Source: Mycobacterium sp. E1747 (GTDB lineage: Bacteria > Actinomycetota > Actinomycetes > Mycobacteriales > Mycobacteriaceae). From it: a stretch of 36,039 nucleotides of DNA. This document shows positions 10,793 to 19,100 of this stretch, piece by piece. The stretch is from the NCBI RefSeq assembly GCF_001667775.1, contig NZ_LZJI01000187.1:1-36039 (forward strand). Direction: 5' to 3'. The notes under the pieces are model-generated. The model had not been told where the DNA came from, made no database searches, and was given only the letters and a program-made list of their open reading frames with translations. The position numbers and the translations under genes were made by a program. The first letter of the stretch is position 1. Every line of letters begins with the position of its first letter.

Positions 10793-11500
10793 GTGAGCGT
10801 GCGCATCCGGCGGGTGACCACCACCCGCGCCGGTGGTGTCTCGGGTCCACCGTTCGACACCTTCAACCTGGGCGACCACGTCGGCGACGATCCGGCGGCG
10901 GTGGCCGCCAACCGGAACCGGCTGGCCGCCGCCATCGGGCTCAAGCCCGAGCGTGTCGTGTGGATGAACCAGGTCCACGGTGACCGGGTCGAGGTGGTCG
11001 ACGGGCCACAGGGCACCGCGGTCGAGGACACCGACGCGCTGGTGACCGGCACCGCACGGCTCGCGCTGGCGGTGGTGACGGCCGACTGCGTGCCGGTGTT
11101 GCTCGCCGACGCGCGCGCCGGGGTGGCCGCGGCCGTGCACGCCGGCCGCGTCGGCGCCCAGCGCGGGGTGGTGGCCCGCACCGTGGAGGCGATGGTGCGG
11201 CTGGGGGCCCGCCCCGAAGACATCTCGGCACTGCTGGGCCCGGCGGTCAGTGGCCGCAACTACGAGGTCCCCGCGGCCATGGCCGACGAGGTGGAGGCCG
11301 CGCTGCCCGGCAGTCGCACCACCACCGCGGCAGGAACCCCCGGCCTCGACCTGCGGGCCGGAATCGCCTGCCAGCTCACGGATTTGGGTGTGAAGGCCAT
11401 CGACATCGATCCCCGGTGCACGGTCGACGACCCGACATTGTTCAGCCACCGCCGGGACGCGCCCACCGGGCGGCTCGCCTCGCTGGTGTGGATGGAGTGA
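10793..11500 (+). CDS. pgeF: Peptidoglycan editing factor PgeF (YfiH, laccase-domain protein)
   Basis: PgeF/YfiH proteins are cytoplasmic multicopper-oxidase-like enzymes reported to remove misincorporated amino acids from UDP-MurNAc peptides. Visible family elements are FDTFNLGDHVGDD, MNQVHGDRV, the metal-ligand blocks VTADCVPVL and AAVHAG, and LLGPAVSGRNYEV. The variable residue after HAG is Arg-Val rather than the common Trp-Arg. I start at GTG 10793 (MSVRIRRV), giving 235 residues. The frame is also open from TTG 10712, which would add 27 poorly conserved residues. GATACT at 10781-10786 stands exactly 7 nt before the GTG, as in leaderless mycobacterial transcripts. It follows ftsZ and is 5 bp from yggS. 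Confidence 0.9.
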   Translation: MSVRIRRVTTTRAGGVSGPPFDTFNLGDHVGDDPAAVAANRNRLAAAIGLKPERVVWMNQVHGDRVEVVDGPQGTAVEDTDALVTGTARLALAVVTADCVPVLLADARAGVAAAVHAGRVGAQRGVVARTVEAMVRLGARPEDISALLGPAVSGRNYEVPAAMADEVEAALPGSRTTTAAGTPGLDLRAGIACQLTDLGVKAIDIDPRCTVDDPTLFSHRRDAPTGRLASLVWME

Positions 11501-11505
11501 CCGCG

Positions 11506-12285
11506 ATGGCGGATAGGACGCCGGCGCCAGAAGGGCACGGTGACCGCGAAACGGAATTGACCCACGCATTAGCGGCGGTGCGTTCGCGCCTTGCGGCGGC
11601 TGCTGAAGCGGCGGGCCGCAATGTCGGTGAAATTGAACTACTGCCGATTACCAAATTCTTCCCAGCAACCGATGTGGTGACTTTGTCGCGATTGGGTTGC
11701 CGGGCCGTTGGCGAATCGCGCGATCAGGAGGCGTCGGCGAAAGTGAGCGAAGTCACCAAACTCTTATTGCGGGCCGACGTCCCGGGCATGCGCTGGCACA
11801 TGGTGGGCCATATCCAGCGGAACAAGGCCCGTTCGGTCGCCCGCTGGGCGCACACCGCCCACTCGGTGGACAGCACACACCTTGTCGCCGCCCTCGACCG
11901 GGGCGTCTCGGCTGCCCTGGCCGAGGGCCGCCGCACCGATCCGATGCGGATTTATGTCCAGATCAGCCTCGACGGCGACGAGTCGCGGGGCGGCGTCGAC
12001 ATCTCGGCCCCGCGCGCGGTCGACCAGCTGTGCGCGCAGGCCGAGGAGTCGAAACACCTGGAATTGGTCGGCCTGATGGCGATCCCGCCGCTGGGCTCGG
12101 ACCCCGACGCGGCCTTCGGGCGTCTGCGAACGGAGCATCTGCGCGTCCTGGAGTCGCATCCGACCGCGGTCGGCCTGTCCGCGGGCATGTCCAACGATTT
12201 CGAAATTGCCGTCAAACACGGTTCGACATGTGTGCGTGTCGGTACCGCGCTATTGGGCCCACGGCCGCTACCGTCACCGTATTAA
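11506..12285 (+). CDS. yggS: YggS-family pyridoxal 5'-phosphate homeostasis protein
   Basis: YggS/PLPBP proteins bind PLP on a single TIM-barrel domain and buffer vitamin B6; no enzymatic activity is established. The PLP lysine is in LLPITKFFP. The barrel continues through [17 protein letters not shown], the LVGLMAIPP block and the phosphate-binding end [22 protein letters not shown] 11506 lies 5 bp after the pgeF stop and gives 259 residues; the longer frame from 11416 overlaps pgeF and is not family sequence. The 5' third uses more A/T-ending codons than its neighbours. YggS next to SepF and YggT is a conserved actinobacterial and Gram-positive arrangement. Confidence 0.94.
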   Translation: MADRTPAPEGHGDRETELTHALAAVRSRLAAAAEAAGRNVGEIELLPITKFFPATDVVTLSRLGCRAVGESRDQEASAKVSEVTKLLLRADVPGMRWHMVGHIQRNKARSVARWAHTAHSVDSTHLVAALDRGVSAALAEGRRTDPMRIYVQISLDGDESRGGVDISAPRAVDQLCAQAEESKHLELVGLMAIPPLGSDPDAAFGRLRTEHLRVLESHPTAVGLSAGMSNDFEIAVKHGSTCVRVGTALLGPRPLPSPY

Positions 12286-12347
12286 GTCACTGTAGTCACA
12301 TCTTCATCACTGACACCAAGCATCAGGGGCTAGAAGGGGTCAACGCA
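12286..12347 (+). promoter_or_regulatory. sepF leader with GTCAC direct repeat
   Basis: This 62-bp gap contains GTCAC-TGTA-GTCAC, a 5-bp direct repeat with a 4-bp spacer, just after the yggS stop. A purine-rich AGAAGGGG ribosome-binding site at about 12332-12339 supports the sepF ATG at 12348. No clear -10/-35 pair is visible, so sepF may be read through from upstream. Confidence 0.3.
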
Positions 12348-12989
12348 ATGAGCACACTGCACAAAGTCAAGGCCTATTTCGGTATGGCCCCGATGGACGA
12401 CTACGACGACGAGTATTACGACGACCACGCGCCCTCCCGCGGTTTCCCGCGCCCGCGTTTCGACGACGGGTACGGCCGCTACGAGGGTCGCGACTACGAC
12501 GACCCACGCGAGCCCGCCGACTACCCGCCCCCGGGCGGCTACCGCGGCGGTTACGCGGAGGAGTCGCGCTACGGGGCCGTGCACCCCCGCGAGTTCGACC
12601 GGCCCGACATGGGCAGGCCGCGCTTCGGGTCCTGGCTGCGCAACTCGACCCGCGGCGCGCTGGCGATGGACCCGCGGCGCATGGCGATGATGTTCGAAGA
12701 GGGCCACCCGCTCTCGAAGATCACCACGCTGCGGCCCAAGGACTACAGCGAGGCCCGCACCATCGGCGAGCGGTTCCGCGACGGCACCCCGGTCATCATG
12801 GACCTGGTGTCGATGGACAACGCCGACGCGAAGCGGCTCGTCGACTTCGCGGCCGGCTTGGCCTTCGCCCTGCGCGGCTCCTTCGACAAGGTGGCCACCA
12901 AGGTGTTTCTGCTCTCGCCCGCCGATGTCGACGTTTCCCCGGAGGAACGCCGCCGCATCGCCGAAACCGGCTTCTACGCTTACCAATAG
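12348..12989 (+). CDS. sepF: Cell division protein SepF
   Basis: SepF anchors FtsZ filaments to the membrane. The product starts [19 protein letters not shown], where the first residues form the membrane-binding amphipathic helix. An acidic, Tyr/Asp/Gly/Arg-rich disordered linker covers roughly residues 15-100. The globular SepF domain follows, from [14 protein letters not shown] through [20 protein letters not shown] to [26 protein letters not shown] ending. From ATG 12348 it is 213 residues; the longer frame from 11697 runs through yggS and is a shadow. SepF is essential in mycobacteria, where FtsA is lacking. Confidence 0.96.
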   Translation: MSTLHKVKAYFGMAPMDDYDDEYYDDHAPSRGFPRPRFDDGYGRYEGRDYDDPREPADYPPPGGYRGGYAEESRYGAVHPREFDRPDMGRPRFGSWLRNSTRGALAMDPRRMAMMFEEGHPLSKITTLRPKDYSEARTIGERFRDGTPVIMDLVSMDNADAKRLVDFAAGLAFALRGSFDKVATKVFLLSPADVDVSPEERRRIAETGFYAYQ

Positions 12990-13001
12990 ACCCGGCTGGG
13001 C

Positions 13002-13021
13002 GGCGGCGGCCGGCCGCCGCC
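13002..13021 (+). terminator. GC palindrome after sepF, possible terminator
   Basis: A perfect 20-nt palindrome with 10-nt arms begins 12 nt after the sepF stop. In RNA it could fold with about an 8-bp all-GC stem. No U-tract follows, as is common for proposed mycobacterial terminators, so termination is only an inference. Confidence 0.4.
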
Positions 13022-13039
13022 TTCGCTGGTCGGGCCGGC

Positions 13040-13111
13040 TGAGATGTGGCCGAGGGCCCGGAGTCGGTACGCTGGCATGCGCCGCGCACGCCTGCGGCGC
13101 ATGACATCTCA
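13040..13111 (+). promoter_or_regulatory. Nested inverted repeats and candidate -10 box upstream of yggT
   Basis: Two perfect inverted repeats lie here. TGAGATGT (13040-13047) pairs with ACATCTCA (13104-13111). Nested against the right arm, CATGCGCCGC (13076-13085) pairs with GCGGCGCATG (13094-13103) across an 8-nt loop. A -10-like TACGCT is at 13068-13073, just left of the inner dyad, with no recognisable -35. If that box is used, transcription would start near 13080 inside the inner dyad, which would make the dyad an operator. Otherwise the structure belongs to read-through RNA. Confidence 0.4.
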
Positions 13112-13134
13112 TCGGTAAGGTCGGGGCTCTTCAG

Positions 13135-13425
13135 TTGGTGCTGTTCTTTCAGATCCTTGGGTTTGCGCTGTTCATCTTCTGGCTGCTGCTCATCGCCCGG
13201 GTCGTCGTCGAGTTCATCCGCTCATTCAGCCGCGACTGGCATCCCACCGGCATCACCGTCGTGATCCTCGAGATCATCATGTCGATCACCGATCCGCCGG
13301 TGAAGTTGCTGCGCCGGCTGATCCCTCAACTCACCATCGGGGCGGTCCGTTTCGATCTGTCCATCATGGTGCTGCTGCTGGTCGCGTTCATCGGCATGCA
13401 GCTCGCCTTCGGCGCCGCCGCGTAG
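13135..13425 (+). CDS. YggT-family membrane protein
   Basis: This small protein of 96 residues has two hydrophobic segments. The first is near the N-terminus (FFQILGFALFIFWLLLIARV) and the second at the C-terminus (DLSIMVLLLVAFIGMQLAFG). A YggT-family loop separates them, containing DPPVKLLRRLIPQ. It matches Rv2146c of M. tuberculosis in length and sequence as I remember it. The start is TTG 13135 or the adjoining GTG 13138; no strong ribosome-binding site separates them. YggT proteins sit beside SepF and DivIVA in many Gram-positives and are linked to envelope or division functions, but the biochemical role is unknown. Confidence 0.9.
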   Translation: MVLFFQILGFALFIFWLLLIARVVVEFIRSFSRDWHPTGITVVILEIIMSITDPPVKLLRRLIPQLTIGAVRFDLSIMVLLLVAFIGMQLAFGAAA

Positions 13426-13448
13426 CCTCGTTTCCGGCCGGTTTCGGC

Positions 13449-13476
13449 CCGGGGCAATGGCTGGCTTCCGCCCCGG
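13449..13476 (+). terminator. Possible terminator hairpin after yggT
   Basis: CCGGGGC (13449-13455) pairs perfectly with GCCCCGG (13470-13476) around a 14-nt loop, 24 nt after the yggT stop. A short T-run (GTTTTAG) follows about 16 nt later. The loop is long and the T-run distant, so this is only a candidate. Confidence 0.3.
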
Positions 13477-13627
13477 AGACGGTTCGGCCACGTTTTAGCC
13501 TCGGTTTGGTGGCTGCGATTTAAAAATTCTAAGGTTTCGGATTTTATTGCCCTGAGCGTTTGAATTGGTTCTTATTTATTGGGCTAAACAGCAACGGTCG
13601 CGCCTGGTGTGACAGGATGGACGGCAG

Positions 13628-13658
13628 TTGCACGACGGCTACCACTGCGTTCTACACT
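13628..13658 (+). promoter_or_regulatory. Candidate wag31 promoter
   Basis: TTGCAC (13628-13633) and TACACT (13653-13658) are separated by 19 bp and would start transcription near 13665, about 32 nt before the wag31 ATG. The ribosome-binding site AGGGGA is at 13684-13689. Upstream, roughly 13510-13590 is strikingly A/T-rich for this genome and contains no gene. A strong own promoter would suit an abundant polar-growth protein. Confidence 0.5.
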
Positions 13659-13696
13659 TTCCAGAACGTTAGACAGGAACTTGAGGGGACGAAACA

Positions 13697-14503
13697 ATGC
13701 CGCTGACACCAGCCGACGTCCACAATGTGGCGTTCAGTAAGCCACCGATCGGCAAGCGGGGCTACAACGAAGACGAGGTCGACGCCTTCCTCGATCTGGT
13801 GGAAGCCGAGCTGACGCGGCTCATCGAAGAGAACAGCGATCTGCGTCAGCGCATCGAGGAACTCGACCAGGAGCTGGCCTCGGGCGGTGGCGTGAGCGCC
13901 GCTCCGGCCGCCGCGGCTGCCCAGACTCAGGCGATTCCCGTCCCCGAGCCCGAGCCGGCGCCCAAGGCGGCACCGGTGGCCGCGCCCGCCGCGCCCACGT
14001 CTAGCAACGAGGAACAGGCCATGAAGGCCGCTCGGGTGCTCAGCCTGGCCCAGGACACCGCGGACCGGCTGACCAGCACGGCCAAGGCGGAGTCGGACAA
14101 GATGCTGGCCGACGCCCGCGCGAACGCCGACCAGATCCTCACCGAGGCCCGCCAGACCGCCGAGACCACGGTCACCGAGGCCCGGCAGCGCGCCGACGCG
14201 ATGCTCGCGGACGCCCAAACCCGTTCCGAGACGCAGCTGCGCCAGGCCCAGGAGAAGGCCGACGCCCTGCAGGCTGACGCCGAGCGCAAGCACTCGGAGA
14301 TCATGGGAACCATCAACCAGCAGCGCACCGTCCTGGAAGGCCGCCTCGAGCAGCTGCGCACCTTCGAACGTGAATACCGGACCCGGCTCAAGACCTACCT
14401 GGAATCGCAGCTGGAGGAGCTCGGCCAGCGTGGATCGGCCGCGCCCGTCGACTCCAGCGCGGAAGCCGCCGGATTCGACCAATTCAACCGGGGTAACAAC
14501 TAG
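13697..14503 (+). CDS. wag31: Polar growth protein Wag31 (DivIVA)
   Basis: Wag31 localises at the cell poles and directs mycobacterial tip growth. Residues 1-60 are the conserved DivIVA lipid-binding domain ([19 protein letters not shown], then [17 protein letters not shown]). An Ala/Pro-rich linker runs to about residue 110. A long Ala/Glu/Arg coiled coil follows to about residue 245, then a short tail. The 268 residues are slightly more than in M. tuberculosis. The linker keeps QTQAIP, so Thr77 here is the likely counterpart of the PknA-phosphorylated Thr73. The ATG is well supported by AGGGGA 7 nt upstream. Confidence 0.97.
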   Translation: MPLTPADVHNVAFSKPPIGKRGYNEDEVDAFLDLVEAELTRLIEENSDLRQRIEELDQELASGGGVSAAPAAAAAQTQAIPVPEPEPAPKAAPVAAPAAPTSSNEEQAMKAARVLSLAQDTADRLTSTAKAESDKMLADARANADQILTEARQTAETTVTEARQRADAMLADAQTRSETQLRQAQEKADALQADAERKHSEIMGTINQQRTVLEGRLEQLRTFEREYRTRLKTYLESQLEELGQRGSAAPVDSSAEAAGFDQFNRGNN

Positions 14504-14599
14504 CCCCACAGGCGTGCCGGACACTTGCCCAGCTGCCCGGTTGGCACACTAGACCTGCACACGAACTGGCTGTCCCGCTCGCCGTTTGGAGGATGACCG

Positions 14600-14938
14600 A
14601 TGCTGATCATTGCGCTGGTACTGGCCCTGGTCGGGCTCGTCGCGTTGGTGTTCGCCGTCGTGACGAGCAACGAGTTGGTGGCCTGGGTGTGCATCGGGGC
14701 CAGCGTGCTCGGCGTGGTGCTGTTGATCGTCGACGCGGTGCAGGAGCGGCAGCGCCGCGACGAGGGCGCCACGGACCAGCACGACGGTGAGGCCGGCGAA
14801 CAGGCCGTCGACTACCCGGAGGAAGCGCCCGACGAGGGCGCCTACGAGGCTCCGGCGGAAGCCGGCACGCCGCCGTCGGAGGCGACGGAACAGTCGGCGG
14901 TGTCGGCAGAGGGTCGCGGCGACGAGGCCGCCAGGTAA
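14600..14938 (+). CDS. Small membrane protein with acidic tail (Rv2144c-like)
   Basis: The 112-residue product has two transmembrane helices at the N-terminus: residues 2-22 (MLIIALVLALVGLVALVFAV) and residues 26-48 (LVAWVCIGASVLGVVLLIVD). A cytoplasmic, acidic, Glu/Ala-rich tail follows and looks disordered. It resembles the gene that follows wag31 in M. tuberculosis (Rv2144c) as I remember it. GGAGG 8 nt before ATG 14600 gives a strong start. Function is unknown; its fixed place next to wag31 suggests an envelope role. The stop is 3 bp from the end of the convergent phosphoribosyltransferase gene. Confidence 0.85.
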   Translation: MLIIALVLALVGLVALVFAVVTSNELVAWVCIGASVLGVVLLIVDAVQERQRRDEGATDQHDGEAGEQAVDYPEEAPDEGAYEAPAEAGTPPSEATEQSAVSAEGRGDEAAR

Positions 14939-14941
14939 GAC

Positions 14942-15625
14942 TCAACCCGTGGGTGTCGCGAGCGTCTCGCGCACTTCGTCGTCGCTCACCTGATGGAAGT
15001 CGGTGTACACCTGGCCGACCGCTTCGAATCCGGGCGGCATTGTCACGCACACCACCTCGTCCGCCTCGATGCTGAGGTCACGGCAGGTCGACCGCGGCCC
15101 CACCGGCACCGCGACGACCACCGATTTCGGGCCCGCGGCTCGCACCGCCCGGACGGCGGCCAGCATGCTGGCCCCGGTCGCGATGCCGTCGTCGACGAGG
15201 ATCACCACCTTGCCGCGCGGGTCGGCCAGCGCGCGATCACCCCGGTACGCCCGCTCACGGCGGGCGAGTTCGGTTGTCTCGCTTTGGATTACCTCGCGAA
15301 TCTGCTCCTCGCTGATCTGCAGGCTGGATACCACGTCGTCGTTCATCACGACGCCACCGCCGCTGGCGACGGCGCCCATCGCAAGCTCCGACCAGCGCGG
15401 CACCCCAAGCTTGCGGACCAGGAAGACATCCAGCGGGGCGTGGAGCGCCGCGGCGATCTCCCAGGCCACCGGCACGCCGCCGCGGGCCAGCCCGAAGACC
15501 AGCACGTCGTCCGGGTCGCGATAGGACGTCAGCTGCTCGGCCAGCGCGCGGCCGGCCTCGCGACGGTCGCGGAAGGTGCGTGTCACAGTGCGCCGGAGGA
15601 ATCCGTTGGGTGTCATCGGTCGCAT
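14942..15625 (-). CDS. Phosphoribosyltransferase-domain protein (Rv2143-like)
   Basis: The 227-residue product has a type I phosphoribosyltransferase fold. The PRPP-binding loop [14 protein letters not shown] is at residues 140-153, with the two acidic residues and the small-residue turn intact. The N-terminal block [16 protein letters not shown] (43-58) matches the family. The substrate is not predictable: such proteins occur outside the purine and pyrimidine salvage groups. It corresponds in position to Rv2143, which I recall as a longer protein with an additional C-terminal part; that part is absent here. Translation may start at the first Met or at Met4. The gene is convergent with the Rv2144c-like gene and marks the end of the conserved division block. 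Confidence 0.88.
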   Translation of the reverse strand: MRPMTPNGFLRRTVTRTFRDRREAGRALAEQLTSYRDPDDVLVFGLARGGVPVAWEIAAALHAPLDVFLVRKLGVPRWSELAMGAVASGGGVVMNDDVVSSLQISEEQIREVIQSETTELARRERAYRGDRALADPRGKVVILVDDGIATGASMLAAVRAVRAAGPKSVVVAVPVGPRSTCRDLSIEADEVVCVTMPPGFEAVGQVYTDFHQVSDDEVRETLATPTG

Positions 15626-16124
15626 TCCAGCCTACTTGCGGCGTCGCGGTTCTCGAAGATTCCGTTCGACAAACTGGACGCGGCCAAACCCCATTCCGAA
15701 CGGGGATATGCGCCAGTTGTGGGAAGCGACGATCCACGCCGCCAGGGCTGCCGACGAGCGCATGTTTGATCGCTCCTTGCCGGCGCGGTCCCACGAGCTT
15801 CAGACCGAGATGCGAATGATTAACATCGATGATCGATCGCGTAGAGTCGTACCATCGACGACAGGCCGGGCGTACTGGCATGTTTGGGAAACCGGTGTGT
15901 AGCGGGCGCGTCGGGAGCGCAGCATCGCATTTCTTTTGGCTAGGAGTATCGGACCGTTTGAAATCCTCCCAGAGGTGGCCATACTCACTAGCGACATTTC
16001 TTGGGCCCGAGAGGTACACGGGGCTGGTCGGAAAAGTGACGACGGCGCTTCGTCCAGCAAATTCCGTGATGCGGCAATTGCCGCAGCCGACGGTCAACGG
16101 CGGCCCAATTGTGAGGCGAGGTGA
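15626..16124. other. Intergenic region between division block and PKS gene, no convincing gene
   Basis: About 500 bp with visibly lower GC than either side. Several short open frames cross it on both strands, but none has codon usage or protein content that I recognise. It must hold the upstream sequences of both the divergent phosphoribosyltransferase gene and the PKS gene. Visible sites are a cluster of short palindromes around 15825-15862 (ATCGAT, GATCGATC, and GTCGT/ACGAC arms) and a possible promoter at 15958-15985. A 62-codon frame ending at 16124 abuts the PKS start but is probably chance. This is also where the gene order departs from M. tuberculosis. Confidence 0.6.
15958..15985 (+). 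promoter_or_regulatory. Candidate promoter for the PKS operon
   Basis: TTGAAA (15958-15963) and CATACT (15980-15985) are separated by 16 bp. Transcription would start near 15992, leaving a leader of about 135 nt before the PKS start. The match to the housekeeping consensus is moderate and other starts are possible. Confidence 0.3.
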
Positions 16125-16127
16125 GTG

Positions 16128-19100
16128 ATGGTTGATCAACTCCAGCATGCGACCGAAGCGCTGCGTAAAGCGTTGGTCCAGGTGGAACGCCTGAAGCGCA
16201 CCAACCGTGCGTTGCTGGAGCGCTCGAGCGAGCCGATCGCCATCGTCGGTATGGCCTGTCGTTTCCCGGGCGGGATCGATTCACCGGAGGGCCTGTGGCA
16301 GATGGTTGCCGACGGCCGCGATGTGATGTCGGACTTTCCCACGGACCGAGGCTGGGACCTGGACGGGCTTTTCGACCCGGATCCCGACGCTCGGCACAAG
16401 TCGTACGCGCGCACCGGCGGGTTCGTGGACGGAGTCGCCGACTTCGACCCCGCGTTCTTCGGCATCGCGCCGAGTGAGGCGCTGGCGATGGATCCCCAGC
16501 ATCGGATGCTGCTAGAGCTGTCCTGGGAGGCGCTCGAACGCGGCGGAATCGACCCCAGCGGGCTGCGAGGCAGCAGCACCGGCGTGTTCGCGGGGCTCGT
16601 CGTCCAAGGCTACGGAATGTTGGGCGAAGAGGCAGAGGGTCATCGTCTGACTGGCACGACGTCGAGCGTCGCGTCGGGGCGAGTGTCCTATGTGCTGGGC
16701 TTGGAAGGGCCGGCGGTATCGCTGGACACCGCGTGTTCGTCGTCGTTGGTCGCGCTGCACATGGCCATCCAGTCGCTGCGTTCTGGCGAGTGCGACCTGG
16801 CTCTGGCGGGCGGTGTGACGGTCAATGCCACGCCGACGATTTTCGTGGAGTTCAGCCGGCATCGCGGAATGGCACCTGACGGTCGGTGCAAGCCGTACGC
16901 GGGCGCGGCCGATGGGGTCGGCTGGTCCGAGGGCGGCGGGATGCTGGTGGTCGAGCGGTTGTCGGATGCGCAGCGGCTGGGGCATCCGGTGTTGGCGTTG
17001 GTGCGCGGTTCGGCGGTGAATCAGGATGGTGCGTCGAACGGTTTGACGGCGCCTAACGGTCCGTCCCAGCAGCGGGTGATGCGCGCGGCCCTGGCTAACG
17101 CTGGTTTGTCTGCGGCCGAGGTCGATGTGGTGGAGGGTCACGGGACCGGGACCATGCTGGGTGATCCGATCGAAGCTCAGGCCTTGCTGGCCACGTACGG
17201 GCAGGATCGGACGGAGTCCGAAGAACCCCTGTGGCTGGGGTCGATCAAGTCGAACATGGGGCACACTCAGGCAGCCGCCGGTGTGGCCGGGGTTATCAAG
17301 ATGGTGCAGGCGATGCGCCACGAGATGCTGCCGGGGACACTGCACGTGGACGTGCCAAGTCCGCATGTGGACTGGTCGGCGGGGTCGGTTCGGCTGCTCA
17401 CCGAGCCCCGGCCTTGGAAGAAGCAGGGACGAGAGCAGGCCGGCGGACACGTCAGGCGGGCCGGAGTTTCTTCGTTCGGGGTCAGCGGCACCAACGCGCA
17501 CGTCATCGTTGAAGAGACACCCTGTGAGCAAAGCTCGCGGCAACCCGCGAGCGGAGCCGGCGCGCCCGTGGTCCCGTGGGTGGTGTCCGCCAAGTCCGCT
17601 GCGGCGCTGAGGAATCAGGCGGCCCGGCTTGCCGAGCACCTGAACGCTCATCCGGAGCTCGACGTCGCCGATGTTGCTTGGACGCTGGCCGGCCGCGCGA
17701 CCTTCGAGCACCGTGCGGTGGTCGTCGGCGGCGACCGGGACGAGCTGCTGGCCGGACTGGACAAGCTGGCTGAGGATGACCCGGCTTCCGTGGTAGTCCG
17801 CGGTGCCGCCGCGCCCGCGAGCAAGAACGTCTTCGTATTCCCCGGCCAGGGCTCACAGTGGCTCGGCATGGGCATCGAATTGCTCAACAGCTCACCGGCA
17901 TTCGCTGAGCAGATCAATGCGTGCGCGGAAGCCTTCACCGAATTCGTGGACTGGTCACTGACCGATGTCCTGCGTGGCGCTCCGGGCGCCCCGGGAATGG
18001 ATCGTGTCGATGTGGTGCAGCCGGCGTTGTTTGCGGTGATGGTGTCGCTGGCCGAGTTGTGGAAGTCGGTCGGTGTCCGTCCCGATGCCGTGATCGGACA
18101 TTCTCAGGGTGAGATCGCCGCCGCCTATGTGGCGGGCGCGCTGTCGTTGCGGGACGCGGCGAAGGTGGTGACGTTGCGCAGCAAGTTGCTGCGGTCGCTC
18201 GCCGCTCCCGGCGGCATGGTGTCGATCGCATGCGGCGTCGACCGGGCGCGGGAACTGTTGGCGGCCTACGGGAATCGACTGAGCATTGCCGCGATCAACG
18301 GTGCCTCGGCGGTGGTGGTGTCCGGTGAGGTCGCCGCGCTCGAGGAACTCATCGCGTTCTGCGCCGACTTGGACCTGCGCACCCGGCGGATCGACGTCAA
18401 CTACGCCTCGCATTCGGCCGAGGTCGAGGCGATACAGGCAGAGCTCATCGAGGCGCTGGCCGACCTCGAGCCGCAGTCCACGCGTACCGCGTTCTTCTCG
18501 ACCGTAACCGGAAATCGTTTCGACACAGCAGGTTTGGACGCGCAGTACTGGTATCGCAACATTCGTCAGACCGTGCAGCTGGACCCGGCTGTGCGCAGCG
18601 CGTGCGAGCAGGGCTACCGCACGTTCATCGAATCCAGCCCACATCCCGCGTTGGTGGCCGGCATCGAGGACACCGTCAGCGATTGCGCCAAAGGTGGCGA
18701 CCGGAGCGACACTGCGCCCATTGTCGTACCCACACTGGGTCGCGAAGACGGCGGTCTGCGGCGGTTCCTGACATCGGCCGCCACCGCATTCGTCGCGGGT
18801 GTGGGCGTGGACTGGCGCGGGATGCTGGACGGGGCCGGATTCGTCGAGCTGCCGACGTACGCCTTTGAGCGGCGCCGCTTTTGGCTCTCCGAAACCCTAA
18901 TGGCCGATGCCACCGGTTTGGGGCTCAAGACCACCGACCATGCCCTGCTGGGTGCGGTGGTCGATCTGCCGGCATCGGGCGCTGTGGCCATGACGGGCCG
19001 ATTGTCGCCGAGCACCCACGGCTGGTTGCGCGATCACACTGTGTCGGGTGTATCGATCTTCCCGGGCTCGGGCCTGGTGGAGTTGGCGATCCGTGCCGGC

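Noticed and set aside
9407..11569. 720-codon open frame on the - strand opposite ftsZ and pgeF
   Set aside because: It is the antisense shadow of well-identified genes in high-GC DNA. The translation is rich in Arg, His, Gly and Asp and shows no domain.
15936..16124. 62-codon + strand frame ending exactly at the PKS start, possible leader peptide
   Set aside because: No ribosome-binding site, a non-ATG start, codon use unlike the neighbours and no familiar sequence. The abutment is probably chance.
15255..16148. 297-codon - strand frame crossing the 500-bp gap
   Set aside because: It overlaps the phosphoribosyltransferase in another frame, and its gap-derived part has no familiar features.
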